64,000 nucleotides of DNA, from contig DATGHC010000087.1 in assembly GCA_035308165.1 (NCBI GenBank), forward strand, positions 1 through 64,000. Direction: 5' to 3'. Every line of letters starts with the position of its first letter. Within the stretch, counting starts at the first letter, position 1. Shown one piece after another: positions 27,025 to 35,779 of the stretch. The DNA is from DASTCZ01 sp035308165. GTDB lineage: Bacteria > Acidobacteriota > Terriglobia > Acidiferrales > UBA7541. The position numbers and the translations under genes are program-made. The notes below the pieces were generated by a model that did no database searches, had not been told where the DNA came from, and saw nothing but the letters and a program-made list of their open reading frames with translations.

Positions 27025-27162
27025 TTTCCGTTCCCCCTTAAGCCGGCGACTGGGTGGCCGAAGGAGAAAGTAACTCACGGAGTCATCGTCTGAACCGATT
27101 TACGTGGCGGGTGATACGAAACGATTAACGAGGCGCGAAGAGCCGGAAAAGCGTGTGCCTTG

Positions 27163-27573
27163 TCAGGGCTTGCCTTCCTTCCCCTTGTCGAGCTTGAGGG
27201 CCGCTGAATTGATGCAATAGCGCAATCCTCCAGGCCCGGGGCCATCGGGGAAAACGTGGCCCAGATGAGCATCGCAGCGGCTGCATTTCGCTTCGGTGCG
27301 GATCATTCCGAAGGTTGCGTCGGTTTCTTTTTCAACGCTGTCCGGGGCGGCCGGAGCTGTGAAACTGGGCCAACCGGTGCCGGATTCAAATTTAGTTTTG
27401 GAATCGAACAGCGGTTGTCCGCAGCAGACGCAGACATAAGTTCCCGGCTGTTTCGCGTCGCAGTATTCGCCGGTGAAAGGAGGTTCGGTCCCGCGCTGGC
27501 GGGTCACGTAGTATTGATTGGGCGTAAGCTGCTTGCGCCACTCGGTGTCGGTTTTGCTTAGTTTTTCAGCCAT
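27163..27573 (-). CDS. msrB: Peptide-methionine (R)-S-oxide reductase
   Basis: A 136-residue MsrB that repairs methionine-R-sulfoxide in proteins. The two zinc CxxC pairs are VCCGQPL and CSRCDAHLGHVF. GTGWPSF and the catalytic RYCINSAALKL block near the C-terminus are complete. The start ATG at 27573 gives the usual N-terminus (LSKTDTEWRKQLTPNQYYVTR). No msrA is adjacent. Confidence 0.97.
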   Translation of the reverse strand: MAEKLSKTDTEWRKQLTPNQYYVTRQRGTEPPFTGEYCDAKQPGTYVCVCCGQPLFDSKTKFESGTGWPSFTAPAAPDSVEKETDATFGMIRTEAKCSRCDAHLGHVFPDGPGPGGLRYCINSAALKLDKGKEGKP

Positions 27574-27723
27574 GGTGATTCGATTTTACCGCAACATTGT
27601 GCAGAGTGGAATTCGAGTCCAGTCCTTCACCTTTGAAAAGAGCTTGCATAAAATGCGCGGTTGCCCCTGGCCCCCTGGTTGAGTATCATCGCGCCCTGCT
27701 TTCCTTACAGGGGCGCGTCGGAG

Positions 27724-29832
27724 ATGAATATAAGAAAAAGTATTGCGCTGATCGTTTTCGCGCTGATAGCAGTTGCCTGCGGCGCGATGATGGCTTATGC
27801 CGGACAAGGCGCTCCGGCGAAGAATGGCGCGCAAACGAAAGCTGGAGTGGCGACCAGTCCACCTGCTGCAAAAGCAAGAACCGTGAATGTTGCTCACGCT
27901 ATTATTGAGGCGCCACCTCCCATCCAAATAATCCCGCAGCCCGTTTCTGTGACGCCGGGAAAGGGCGTTTTCGTCTTTACAGCGCGCACGCAAATTGCGG
28001 CCGCTGCTTCGGGTCAAGCTCTCGCAGAGCAACTTCGCGATTATTTGCGGCCGGCGATGGGATTTCCGTTGCTGATTGTGCGCGCGCCCCAGGCAAGTGC
28101 TGTCACGATTTCTATTGAACGCAATCTAAAATCACTCGGGCCGGAAGGGTATCGACTTCAAATTACGCCCGGGGGGATTCGCGTTCGCGCATATGCGTCC
28201 GCAGGTATTTTCTACGGGATGCAATCGCTGCGGCAGCTTTTGCCGCCGGATATTATGAGACACAGTAAGGTGGAAGGAGCGCGGTGGGTTGTTCCCGCGG
28301 TGGTCATTGAAGACACTCCGTTATTTTCGTGGCGTGGGGCGCACATGGATGTTGCTCGCCACTTCATGCCCAAGGAATTCGTCCTGAAATTTATTGATTT
28401 GCTGGCGTTGCATAAGCTGAATGTTTTTCACTGGCACCTGGTGGATGATCAGGGATGGCGGATTGAAATTAAGAAATATCCGCGACTGGCGCTCGTGGGT
28501 GGAAAGACGGACTACACCACATTCAATCCGGTGCAGCCTATGCAGGCCGTGGACCTGCCTCAGGGCGGATACTATACCCAGGACGACATCCGCGAAGTGG
28601 TGCGCTACGCGGCGGACAGATTCATCACTGTTCTTCCCGAGATTGAAATGCCGGGACATTCGGCGGCGGCTATCTCCGCTTATCCGGAGCTGGGCAACAA
28701 ACAGGAAATTGAGCAGGGTGGCGGCGACACATCGTTCATGTCCTTTTCCGGTGGTGGCCGGGCCGGGTGGGACTCCAATTTCAATGTGGAAGATTCCACG
28801 ATTCACGTTCTTCAAGATGTGCTCACCGAAGTGATGGCGCTTTTCCCAAGCAAGTTCATCCACATCGGCGGCGACGAAGTGGACAAGCGGCCGTGGCATT
28901 ACAATCCCAAGGCCCAAGCGCGTATGCAAGCGCTCGGATTGAAGGATGAAAACGAACTGCAAAGCTGGTTTGTGCGTCAGATGGACCAATTCCTCGCGGC
29001 CCACGGACGAAGACTGATGGGCTGGGACGAAATCCTCGAAGGCGGCCTCGCGCCCGGAGCCACCGTGATGTCCTGGCGGGGAATCGCCGGCGGCGTAGCA
29101 GCCGCCAAAGCCGGCCACGATGTGGTGATGGCGCCGGAAGACACCACCTATCTCGATCACTATCAGTGGGTCGCTCCGAGCATGGAGCCGCTGGGGATTG
29201 GCGGATTTTTGCCTTTGGAGCAGATTTACAAATTTGACCCGGTGCCGGCGGAGCTAAATCCCACGGAAGCTCTGCATGTGCTGGGAGGGCAGGCGCAATT
29301 GTGGTCGGAATTCATGCCCCAAGTGAAAGAGATGGAGTATATGGCTTACCCGCGGCTCTGCGCGCTTTCGGAAGCGGTCTGGTCTCCGCGGGCCAAGCGC
29401 GACTTCGGGGATTTTTCCGCGCGCCTCAAGCCTGACATTGAGCGGTTGAAGGTTCTCGATGTGCATTACCGGCCGCTGACTCCGTTGCCCGCCCCCGCGG
29501 CGCATTGGGTTGCCGGCGACGCGGTGGCCACATTCACGGAACGCGAGTGGGATGTGACTTCAGGTATCATCTCACCCGGCGAGTATGATGTCGCGTTCCT
29601 GATGCTTGGCGGACACGGACGCATGGAAATCGAATGGATTGAGTTGCGGGAAAACGGCGCGGTAGTCCAGCGCATCGTGCGTCCCGGAGATACGGAATCG
29701 AGAGACCGCGCCAACGATTACCTGTTTGGATTGCCCTCCTTCCATGCGGGGAGCCGCTATACGATTCACGCCAGCGTTCGTGGCGTCGGCGGCGTGGACA
29801 CTTTCGGCGATATCTACGTCCTGGGCCAGTAG
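27724..29832 (+). CDS. Exported beta-N-acetylhexosaminidase, GH20
   Basis: A 702-residue glycoside hydrolase that removes terminal N-acetylhexosamine from chitin- or peptidoglycan-type sugars. It has an N-terminal signal sequence (KSIALIVFALIAVACGAMM), a GH20 N-terminal alpha/beta domain (PPPIQIIPQPVSVTPGKG), and the GH20 barrel with WRGAHMDVARHFMPKEF, FHWHLVDDQGWRIEI, and the catalytic pair D384-E385 in HIGGDEVDK. A C-terminal beta-rich segment follows. An in-frame ATG at 27661 lies 63 bases upstream; ATG 27724 gives a clean signal peptide. Nothing adjacent defines a catabolic operon. Confidence 0.96.
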   Translation: MNIRKSIALIVFALIAVACGAMMAYAGQGAPAKNGAQTKAGVATSPPAAKARTVNVAHAIIEAPPPIQIIPQPVSVTPGKGVFVFTARTQIAAAASGQALAEQLRDYLRPAMGFPLLIVRAPQASAVTISIERNLKSLGPEGYRLQITPGGIRVRAYASAGIFYGMQSLRQLLPPDIMRHSKVEGARWVVPAVVIEDTPLFSWRGAHMDVARHFMPKEFVLKFIDLLALHKLNVFHWHLVDDQGWRIEIKKYPRLALVGGKTDYTTFNPVQPMQAVDLPQGGYYTQDDIREVVRYAADRFITVLPEIEMPGHSAAAISAYPELGNKQEIEQGGGDTSFMSFSGGGRAGWDSNFNVEDSTIHVLQDVLTEVMALFPSKFIHIGGDEVDKRPWHYNPKAQARMQALGLKDENELQSWFVRQMDQFLAAHGRRLMGWDEILEGGLAPGATVMSWRGIAGGVAAAKAGHDVVMAPEDTTYLDHYQWVAPSMEPLGIGGFLPLEQIYKFDPVPAELNPTEALHVLGGQAQLWSEFMPQVKEMEYMAYPRLCALSEAVWSPRAKRDFGDFSARLKPDIERLKVLDVHYRPLTPLPAPAAHWVAGDAVATFTEREWDVTSGIISPGEYDVAFLMLGGHGRMEIEWIELRENGAVVQRIVRPGDTESRDRANDYLFGLPSFHAGSRYTIHASVRGVGGVDTFGDIYVLGQ

Positions 29833-29998
29833 CAGTCCTGCCAAGACCCTCAATTAAATCTTGGTCGCGGGAACTTTTTCGCCTTGCGCGACATTACAAG
29901 GGTGAGAGTCCGCGATGGGCAGTAATAACACGCCAATTCCGGCATCTCACTGAGTGTGGATGTGGTGGCGCTGGATATGGTGCCCCGCCGACTTTGAG

Positions 29999-30070
29999 AT
30001 GGTGATGACCAGCGACGAACAGCTCATGCTGCAATTCCAGCAAGGCTCGCGTGAAGCCTTTGCGGTGTTG
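29999..30070 (+). pseudogene. Remnant of a sigma-70 family (ECF) sigma factor N-terminus
   Basis: From ATG 29999 about 24 codons read MVMTSDEQLMLQFQQGSREAFAVL, which closely matches the start of acidobacterial ECF sigma factors (DEQLMxxFQxGxxEAFxxLY). The similarity stops abruptly, just before the 3' end of the ADOP permease gene on the other strand, so regions 2-4 are missing. It is best explained as the stump of a gene truncated by a rearrangement. The frame runs on to 30169, but that part is antisense to the permease. Confidence 0.6.
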
Positions 30071-30085
30071 AAAATCCCGCGATCC

Positions 30086-32599
30086 TCATTCATCTCGCAG
30101 AGCGGTCATGGGATCGACCCTGGAGGCGCGCAGGGCCGGGAGATAGCTTGCCGCGGCGGCCACGGCTGAAAGCGTGACGATGGCCATCACCATCGTCGTG
30201 ACATCGTTAGGATGCAAGCCATAGAGCAGGGAATCGGCGGTTCTGCCGACGGCGAGGGAAAGACCGGCGCCGGCGGCCAAACCCACGGCCAGCAAAATTC
30301 CGGCCTCCCCCATGATCATTTTCACGATTTGGAGGCGGCCGGCGCCCAGGGCCATGCGTATGCCGATTTCGTTCCGCCGGCGGGCCACCGAATAAGAAAT
30401 CACTCCGTAGAGTCCGATGGTCGCCAGAAGCGCCGCGAGGAAACCAAAGAAGCTGCTGAGCGTGGCCATCAGCCTGTCGCGCAAGAGCGACTCCCCGATC
30501 ATGGTTTTCATTACGTGAAAATCAATCACGATCACGGGGTTTATTTCGGCCATGGTGCTCTTGACTGCGGCCATCAGATCGATGACCGGCGCATCGGAGC
30601 GAATCAGAATTTGATCGCCTTGATCAGGTTTTTCATCTTGCAGGCCGGGCTTGTACATGATGGGAATAAAATCATCGTGGAGATCGGCGTATTTGGCGTC
30701 CTTCACGACACCGACGATCTCGAAGTAGGGCTCGGGGTCTCCAACTCCGGCCTCGATGCGGAAGCGCTGGCCGAGTGGATTTCCGGCAGTAAGAAACTTT
30801 TTGACGAACGATTCGTTCACGATGCAAACCTTGGGCGAGCTTAAGTTATCGTGGGCATCGAAATCCCTGCCCGCCAGAATGGGAGTCTGAAGAGTTTTGA
30901 AATATCCTTCACTGATCAAATTCATGTAGGTCCAGCCCAACGCTTTTCTTTCCGGGCCATTACCGAGGACTTCATCATTCCAGGTATTTCCACTGATAGG
31001 GACGTTGCTGCTGTCAGCAACAGAAACGACTCCGGGGATGGCGGCGAAGTGCTCACGTATTTCCTGTTTGAAGGCCTGGCGGCGCTCCTGGGAAACTTTC
31101 ATGCGGGAAAAATCCGCGTCCACGATGAGAATTCCATTTTGTTGGAAGCCGGCATTCAAAGTGGTCAGGTTGCGCAAGCTGCGGACAAAAAGCAACGCGC
31201 CCACCAGCAACACAAGTGAAAGCGCGACCTGTGAAACGACCAGCGCCCGGCGGAGGCTGAATCGCTCGCGGCCCGCGGTCAGCCCCCGACCTGCCGCCTT
31301 CAGTACGGCACCAGGCGCGACTCGGGTCGCGCGCATGGCCGGAGCGAGGCCAAAGAGTACGCAAGTGAGAACGGCCAGGCCCGCGGTGAACCCGAGCACC
31401 AACCAATCCATGCCGAGATTTATGAACAGCGGGTCGGACTGCGTGCTGAGGAACGAAACCAGGAATTGACTGAGCCCACGCGCCAAGAGCGCGCCGAAGG
31501 CCGCGCCCAGGCCCGCGAGCAACAGACTTTCGGAAAGTAATTGGCGGATTAGCCTTCCCCGCGAGGCGCCCACGGCGAGGCGAACGGCAATTTCCTTCTC
31601 GCGGGCACTGGCCCGCGCGAGCATCAAATTGGCCAAATTGGCGCAGGCAATAATCAGCACCAGCCCGGCAATGGCCATCAGCATCCAGAGTGGAGTGGAA
31701 TAGCTGCGGCGCAATTGGGAAAAACCGGAGTCGGCGGGGAATGCGCCCAGCTTGTAAGCAAGATAATGCTTCACCCCATCCGCGTCGTAGGATGGAGGAA
31801 TCGTGTCCTGAAAAATACCGAGGGAGATCGAATCCAATTGGGCGCTGGCCTTAGCCAGGGTCCAACCGGGCTTGAGACGGCCAAGGGAGGCGAGCCACCA
31901 GGAGCGGCGCTTGTCGAGCCTGGTGTTTTCACCCTGAAGAACCGGCTCCGAGCAAATGGGAATGGCCACATCGTAATTGCGGCCGACTTCAATTCCGTAA
32001 AAGCTGGGCCCCGTGATTCCGATGATGCTGAACGGTGCGCCTTCGAGGGTCAGTTTCTTTCCGAGAACGGCAGGGTCGCCGCCGTATTCGCGCTGCCAGA
32101 AGGAATAGCTGATGACGGCGCTGGTCGAGCCACAACCTTTGCGGTCGTCCGCCGGCGTCAACAGGCGGCCGATGAAAGGCTCGACGCCCAGCAAGTTGAA
32201 GAACTCTCCACTGACCCAGATGGCTTCCGCGTAGCGCGCTTCGCCTCCGGTGGAAAGATTCAGGCGTTGCGGGCTCCACGCGAGGATTCCGGAGAAGGCC
32301 TGCTGGCGGTCCCGAATCAGCTCCCACTGAGGATTGGTGAGCGCGGAATAGCGGCTGCTAAAGTTGCCTGAAGCCCAATTGCGATCGGCAATGCGGACGA
32401 CGGCAAGCTCTTGGGGATTCTTTACCGGGATGGTACGCAAGCGGATGGCGTCAACCAACTGGAAGATGGCGGTATTGGCGCCGATGCCCAGCGCGAGCGA
32501 CAGAATTGCGACCGAGGCGAATCCGGGATTTACGCGGAGCAGGCGCGCGCCGTAGCGCAGATCCTTCCAAATGGTTTCAACCCAGCTTGCACCATTCAT
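30086..32599 (-). CDS. ADOP-type ABC transporter permease (MacB/FtsX family)
   Basis: An 837-residue permease of the acidobacterial duplicated orphan permease type. The opening WKDLRYGARLLRVNPGFASV and LALGIGANTAIFQLVDA are characteristic. A MacB-type periplasmic domain, a first FtsX domain (ANLANLMLARASAREKEIAVRLAVGASRGRL), a second periplasmic domain and a second FtsX domain (FFGFLAALLATIGLYGVISYS; RRNEIGIRMALGAGRLQI) follow, so there are about eight membrane helices. No ATPase gene is nearby, hence orphan. Such proteins probably act in export or mechanotransmission with an ATPase encoded elsewhere. It is the strongest taxonomic marker in the window. Confidence 0.95.
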   Translation of the reverse strand: MNGASWVETIWKDLRYGARLLRVNPGFASVAILSLALGIGANTAIFQLVDAIRLRTIPVKNPQELAVVRIADRNWASGNFSSRYSALTNPQWELIRDRQQAFSGILAWSPQRLNLSTGGEARYAEAIWVSGEFFNLLGVEPFIGRLLTPADDRKGCGSTSAVISYSFWQREYGGDPAVLGKKLTLEGAPFSIIGITGPSFYGIEVGRNYDVAIPICSEPVLQGENTRLDKRRSWWLASLGRLKPGWTLAKASAQLDSISLGIFQDTIPPSYDADGVKHYLAYKLGAFPADSGFSQLRRSYSTPLWMLMAIAGLVLIIACANLANLMLARASAREKEIAVRLAVGASRGRLIRQLLSESLLLAGLGAAFGALLARGLSQFLVSFLSTQSDPLFINLGMDWLVLGFTAGLAVLTCVLFGLAPAMRATRVAPGAVLKAAGRGLTAGRERFSLRRALVVSQVALSLVLLVGALLFVRSLRNLTTLNAGFQQNGILIVDADFSRMKVSQERRQAFKQEIREHFAAIPGVVSVADSSNVPISGNTWNDEVLGNGPERKALGWTYMNLISEGYFKTLQTPILAGRDFDAHDNLSSPKVCIVNESFVKKFLTAGNPLGQRFRIEAGVGDPEPYFEIVGVVKDAKYADLHDDFIPIMYKPGLQDEKPDQGDQILIRSDAPVIDLMAAVKSTMAEINPVIVIDFHVMKTMIGESLLRDRLMATLSSFFGFLAALLATIGLYGVISYSVARRRNEIGIRMALGAGRLQIVKMIMGEAGILLAVGLAAGAGLSLAVGRTADSLLYGLHPNDVTTMVMAIVTLSAVAAAASYLPALRASRVDPMTALRDE

Positions 32600-33147
32600 A
32601 AAAAACCCTCCATTGCGGATTGAGACCTGCGACAGACAACCCCAATAGTGAGACGTAGGGATTGGAATTAGGTCACTCCGGTCGGGATCCCCATCCTTGC
32701 ACTTAGCTATTTGCTGGCAGGGTAGGGAGGCCCCCCACCCCCATCATTTTGGATGAATATCATTCCATGGGACTTATGGGTGCCAATCGTCGCATGAATA
32801 TCATTCTAAAGGGCTTACGCGGTTTAGCTAAGGGTATTCGTTTCTTTTGTTTGTCTGTTCTCCGTTCGATTGGGTGTGTCAGCGACTGAACATTTCGGTG
32901 GGGATGCTGCTCTATTTCTCCTCTCCGGATTGCTTCCAGCGGTCTTACTGAAGGCGGCCACGCATGCGGCTGAATCAGCGTCTCGAGTCAGGTTATCACT
33001 TAGCGTAATTGTGGTCAATAGTAAAATCTGAAAAGCGCTCGAATGGGATGATGCTTGTGGAAGGAATTCGACAGCGCAGGCCAACGTCGCACAACTCCCC
33101 TTTTATTACGAAAGGCCGTTCGTACGTCATGCCTCCGAGAGCCGGGG
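32600..33147. other. Intergenic region upstream of the ADOP gene
   Basis: About 550 bases without a convincing gene; short frames on both strands lack domains and ribosome sites. It contains two copies of a palindromic 13-mer (32753-32806, listed separately) and a C-run at 32731-32736. Confidence 0.5.
32753..32806. repeat. Two copies of a 13-base near-palindrome upstream of the ADOP gene
   Basis: ATGAATATCATTC occurs at 32753-32765 and again at 32794-32806, 41 bases apart (about four helical turns). The core GAAT-ATC-ATTC is symmetric. Both sit 150-210 bases upstream of the permease start, so they could be paired operators. Confidence 0.5.
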
Positions 33148-33579
33148 TTACTTCTTCCTGGCTGGCCGTTGGGCGCGCCCCTCGGAGTTGGCCGCGACCG
33201 CTGCGCGGATAAGTTGCTTGAAGGCAGCTTCGTTGATTTTTTCTCCTTCATGCAAATCAATCGCGCGCCGCACGTTTCCTTCCAGGCTGGAATTAAAGAG
33301 CTTCCGCGGGTCTTTGATGGAGGCTCCGCGGTAGAAGGTGAGCTTCACGACTTGCCTGTACGCTTCTCCGGTGCAGATGCCGCCGTGATGGGACCAGACC
33401 GGTGTCCCGGGGGAAGAGGGCTTCGCCCATTTCCATTCCTCCTGGATCTCAGGGTCGGCGTCGTGGATAAGCTGACGGACATGAGCGAGGGTCTTTCCAC
33501 GCCAGTCCGTTAGCTCTTGAATGCGCTCGGTGATGTTGGCTGAAGCAGCCGGGCCATCCGGATGACTCTTCGGTTTCAT
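33148..33579 (-). CDS. DUF1801 domain protein
   Basis: A 143-residue small soluble protein of the DUF1801 (YdhG-like) family. The pattern LTDWRGKTLAHVRQLIHDADPEIQEEWKW, then WSHHGGICTGEAYRQVVKLTF and FNSSLEGNVRRAIDLHEGE is typical. The C-terminus is basic (AQRPARKK). The family has a frataxin-like fold but no settled function; its members recur beside ArsR, SRPBCC and VOC genes, as here. It begins inside the stop of the membrane-protein gene upstream (ATGA). Confidence 0.9.
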   Translation of the reverse strand: MKPKSHPDGPAASANITERIQELTDWRGKTLAHVRQLIHDADPEIQEEWKWAKPSSPGTPVWSHHGGICTGEAYRQVVKLTFYRGASIKDPRKLFNSSLEGNVRRAIDLHEGEKINEAAFKQLIRAAVAANSEGRAQRPARKK

Positions 33580-33821
33580 GTTCTTTCCGCTCCTTCATTT
33601 CCCCAGGCCAATCTTCTGGAAAGAAGCCGTCGAAGGAGATGGCCTTTCCACATCCATAATCCCGAAAGGATCATTACCGGAACGAAGACAAACCGAACTT
33701 GGCCGGCGTACTTTGGTATTTCTCCAAACGGACTGTAAATATAGCCGAGTATCGGAATGCTAAAGACAATGTGAATCCAGCGAAAAATTGATCGAATAGT
33801 GTTTTGTCTCATGATGCTCAA
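33576..33821 (-). CDS. Small membrane protein, 81 residues
   Basis: Two predicted membrane helices (IFRWIHIVFSIPILGYIYS and VRFVFVPVMILSGLWMWKG) separated by a short loop, with a basic C-terminal tail. ATG 33821 or 33812 could be the start. It overlaps the DUF1801 gene by four bases, so the two are co-translated. I do not recognise a named family; similar two-helix proteins occur beside DUF1801 genes. Confidence 0.65.
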   Translation of the reverse strand: MSIMRQNTIRSIFRWIHIVFSIPILGYIYSPFGEIPKYAGQVRFVFVPVMILSGLWMWKGHLLRRLLSRRLAWGNEGAERT

Positions 33822-33950
33822 ATCTCCTTTTCGACGCTGATGTTATTGCAGCACGGCAACAACTCGTTTCTGGATACGCATAAATTCCTGCCAAGACTGG
33901 TCGTTACTTCAGAAGGCCGTTGCTTGTCGCAGTTTGGGTTTCTCGACGAT

Positions 33951-34523
33951 TCAGGATTCTTGACCCGCCTTGGGCGGCCAGTTGGCCGCTTCAACACCGA
34001 ACTGCTTTGCATATTCCGCGTTCAACCGCTGCCAGCCACCGAACTTCATGGCGTCGGGACCGACCATGCGGCCAATGGGAGCCCCGCTGAGGAGACGGTC
34101 CAGAACATCGAAACAAATGTGCCATCCGGCAGCACCCATGGAGATGAAGCGATGACCGATGTTGGTCCAAAGCGTAAGGCGCGTGCCATCACCTAGGGCC
34201 TCGAGTTCCCACCGCATATCGAAGCCACCCCAGTTGTACTCAAGCGCGTTGGGAGGGTCGGCTCGGGTCACCGTTGTTTCGGTAACACGGGGCGTGGGCG
34301 CTCCCACTGTGGTGAGCTTCACCGTGGTTCCAGCCGCACCCAGGCTTCCATCGGCGTCGAATGGCGCCCACTCGCGCAGATGCGCGGGGTCGGTTAGCGC
34401 CCGCCACACTTTTTCCCGCGGGTGGCGCAGTTCTCGAACGAGAATGAGCGTCCACTTGTCTCCGTCCTTTCGTACCTGCGCCCCGTAGGCGGAACCTGGT
34501 GCGTACGACTCGCGCTCGATCAT
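33951..34523 (-). CDS. SRPBCC (AHSA1-like) domain protein
   Basis: A 190-residue START-like protein. The AHSA1-type opening is ILVRELRHPREKVWRALTDPAHLREWAPF, with TVTRADPPNALEYNW and LTLWTNIGHRFISMGAAGW in the middle and end of the fold. Such proteins bind small hydrophobic ligands or act as Hsp90 co-chaperone-like modules, and are often coupled to ArsR regulators. It lies 21 bases downstream of the VOC gene on the same strand. Confidence 0.9.
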   Translation of the reverse strand: MIERESYAPGSAYGAQVRKDGDKWTLILVRELRHPREKVWRALTDPAHLREWAPFDADGSLGAAGTTVKLTTVGAPTPRVTETTVTRADPPNALEYNWGGFDMRWELEALGDGTRLTLWTNIGHRFISMGAAGWHICFDVLDRLLSGAPIGRMVGPDAMKFGGWQRLNAEYAKQFGVEAANWPPKAGQES

Positions 34524-34544
34524 CTTTTTCTCCTTGCGCCCGCC

Positions 34545-34937
34545 CTACCAACGCGCCAGTTGCGTTACCTGGATCAGATTGCCGCAAGTGTCATTCAGCA
34601 TGGCGATCTTGGAGGCCGTTACGTCCTTAGGTGGCATGGTGAACTCGGCGCCGCGCGCTTTCATTCGCTCGTAATCGGCTTGCACGTTGTCGGTGAAGAA
34701 CATGGCCGCGGGCTGGCTCTGTTGAAACAGCGCTTGCTGATACGCTTTGGCCGCGGGGTTGGTGTTCAGCGCCAACTGCAGCTCGGTGCCGTCCGGTTCT
34801 TCGGGCGAGGCCACCGTCAGCCAGCGATAAGGGCCCTGACTGAAATCGGTTTTCTTCGCAAAGCCAAGTACTTCGGTATAGAAGCGCAGGGCCTTGTCCT
34901 GGTCGTCCACGTATACGCTGGTCACTTTGATTTTCAT
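34545..34937 (-). CDS. VOC-family (glyoxalase/bleomycin-resistance fold) protein
   Basis: A 130-residue single-domain VOC protein. MKIKVTSVYVDDQDKALRFYTEVLGF is the standard opening; FTDNVQADYERMKARGAEF and LNDTCGNLIQVTQL complete the second betaalphabetabetabeta unit. The substrate cannot be told from sequence. It overlaps the arsR gene by four bases and is followed by the SRPBCC gene. Confidence 0.92.
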   Translation of the reverse strand: MKIKVTSVYVDDQDKALRFYTEVLGFAKKTDFSQGPYRWLTVASPEEPDGTELQLALNTNPAAKAYQQALFQQSQPAAMFFTDNVQADYERMKARGAEFTMPPKDVTASKIAMLNDTCGNLIQVTQLARW

Positions 34938-35317
34938 TTCGCTCCTCCTTTGTCATGATCGCGGTGTGGGCCGCGTCGATCTTTCTTTGTCTTCTTTTTC
35001 GTTGGTGTTGATTGATCCATGCGGTCGAGATGCCGTTCGAGAGCATCCACGTGAGTGGACCAGAACCGGCGGAACTGAGATAGCCAATCTTCGACCTCCT
35101 GAAATGGCTCTGGTTTCAGCCGGTAGAGACGGCGCTGTGCATCCACGGTGGATTCCACGAAGCCTGCATCGCGCAGCACTCGCAGGTGCTTGGACACAGC
35201 GGGCTGAGACATATGAAGACGGCGCTCGATCTCCGCGACCGGCTGTTGCGATGAGACCAGCAGGCTCAAGATCGCGCGGCGGTTGGGTTCGGCAATGATT
35301 TCGAAGACGGATTCCAT
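34934..35317 (-). CDS. ArsR-family repressor of the VOC/SRPBCC/DUF1801 group
   Basis: About 127 residues. The winged helix-turn-helix is complete: VFEIIAEPNRRAILSLLVSS, VAEIERRLHMSQPAVSKHLRVL, DAGFVES and the wing AQRRLYRLK. No metal-binding cysteine pair is present (no CxC in helix alpha-3), so it is of the non-metal ArsR subgroup that goes with SRPBCC/VOC genes. The start at 35317 is preferred over 35353 because it begins MESVFEIIAEPNRR, as in the family. The promoter with an inverted repeat lies directly upstream. Confidence 0.93.
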   Translation of the reverse strand: MESVFEIIAEPNRRAILSLLVSSQQPVAEIERRLHMSQPAVSKHLRVLRDAGFVESTVDAQRRLYRLKPEPFQEVEDWLSQFRRFWSTHVDALERHLDRMDQSTPTKKKTKKDRRGPHRDHDKGGAK

Positions 35318-35321
35318 GCAC

Positions 35322-35353
35322 CGTATATACTCCACGCGGCATATACGTGTCAA
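35322..35353 (-). promoter_or_regulatory. arsR promoter with overlapping inverted repeat
   Basis: On the minus strand a perfect TTGACA (35353-35348) is followed, 18 bases on, by TATATA as a -10 box. The inverted repeat CGTATAT-N12-ATATACG (35322-35328 and 35341-35347) occupies the spacer and -10 box, a position suited to autorepression by the ArsR protein. Confidence 0.65.
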
Positions 35354-35507
35354 GGTATATTTAAAGAATTCTTGAGCAGCCTGGGCGGGCGCGTCCGCGA
35401 CGGATGCGCGGCCGCCACAAACATAACTACGACCGTGCAGCTAAATTGTGGATCTAGTTGAGGGAATTGCTCTCGGGTGTCACTCCCGATTAATTCTTGG
35501 GGAAATC

Positions 35508-35584
35508 TGGCGGGGACGACGAGACTCGAACTCGCGACCTCTGCCGTGACAGGGCAGCGTTCTAACCAACTGAACTACGTCCCC
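35508..35584 (-). tRNA. tRNA-Asp (anticodon GTC)
   Basis: The reverse complement folds as a 77-base tRNA with the CCA encoded. The acceptor stem GGGGACG/CGTCCCC is perfect, the D-arm AGTTCAGTTGGTTAGAA and T-arm GTTCGAGTC are standard, and the anticodon loop CTGTCAC carries GTC. The discriminator is G, as expected for Asp. It follows tRNA-Val by 18 bases in the transcript. Confidence 0.96.
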
Positions 35585-35602
35585 GCGAAGGACCTTGAAA
35601 CG

Positions 35603-35679
35603 TGGTGGGCAGTGCAGGACTCGAACCTGCGGCCTCCTGCTTGTAAGGCAGGCGCTCTAACCAACTGAGCTAACCGCCC
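35603..35679 (-). tRNA. tRNA-Val (anticodon TAC)
   Basis: The reverse complement is a 77-base tRNA including encoded CCA. The acceptor stem GGGCGGT pairs with ACTGCCC (one G-T wobble), the D-arm is TAGCTCAGTTGGTTAGAGC, the anticodon loop CTTACAA gives TAC and the T-arm is GGTTCGAGTCC. The discriminator is A. Co-transcribed with tRNA-Asp. Confidence 0.96.
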
Positions 35680-35779
35680 CGTACTCCAACATCCTACAGA
35701 ACGCCGAGCGAGGCGTCAACGCGAGCGAAAGGCCGGTTGATTTGACCTCACTCGGGGCTGGGTTATTCTTGTGCTGCCG

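Noticed and set aside
30002..30169. Frame continuing from the sigma remnant
   Set aside because: Sigma similarity ends near 30070; the rest is antisense to the ADOP gene.
35380..35420. Hairpin-like GC-rich sequence near the tRNA genes
   Set aside because: Stem contains a wobble pair and there is no T-run; not a convincing terminator or attachment site.
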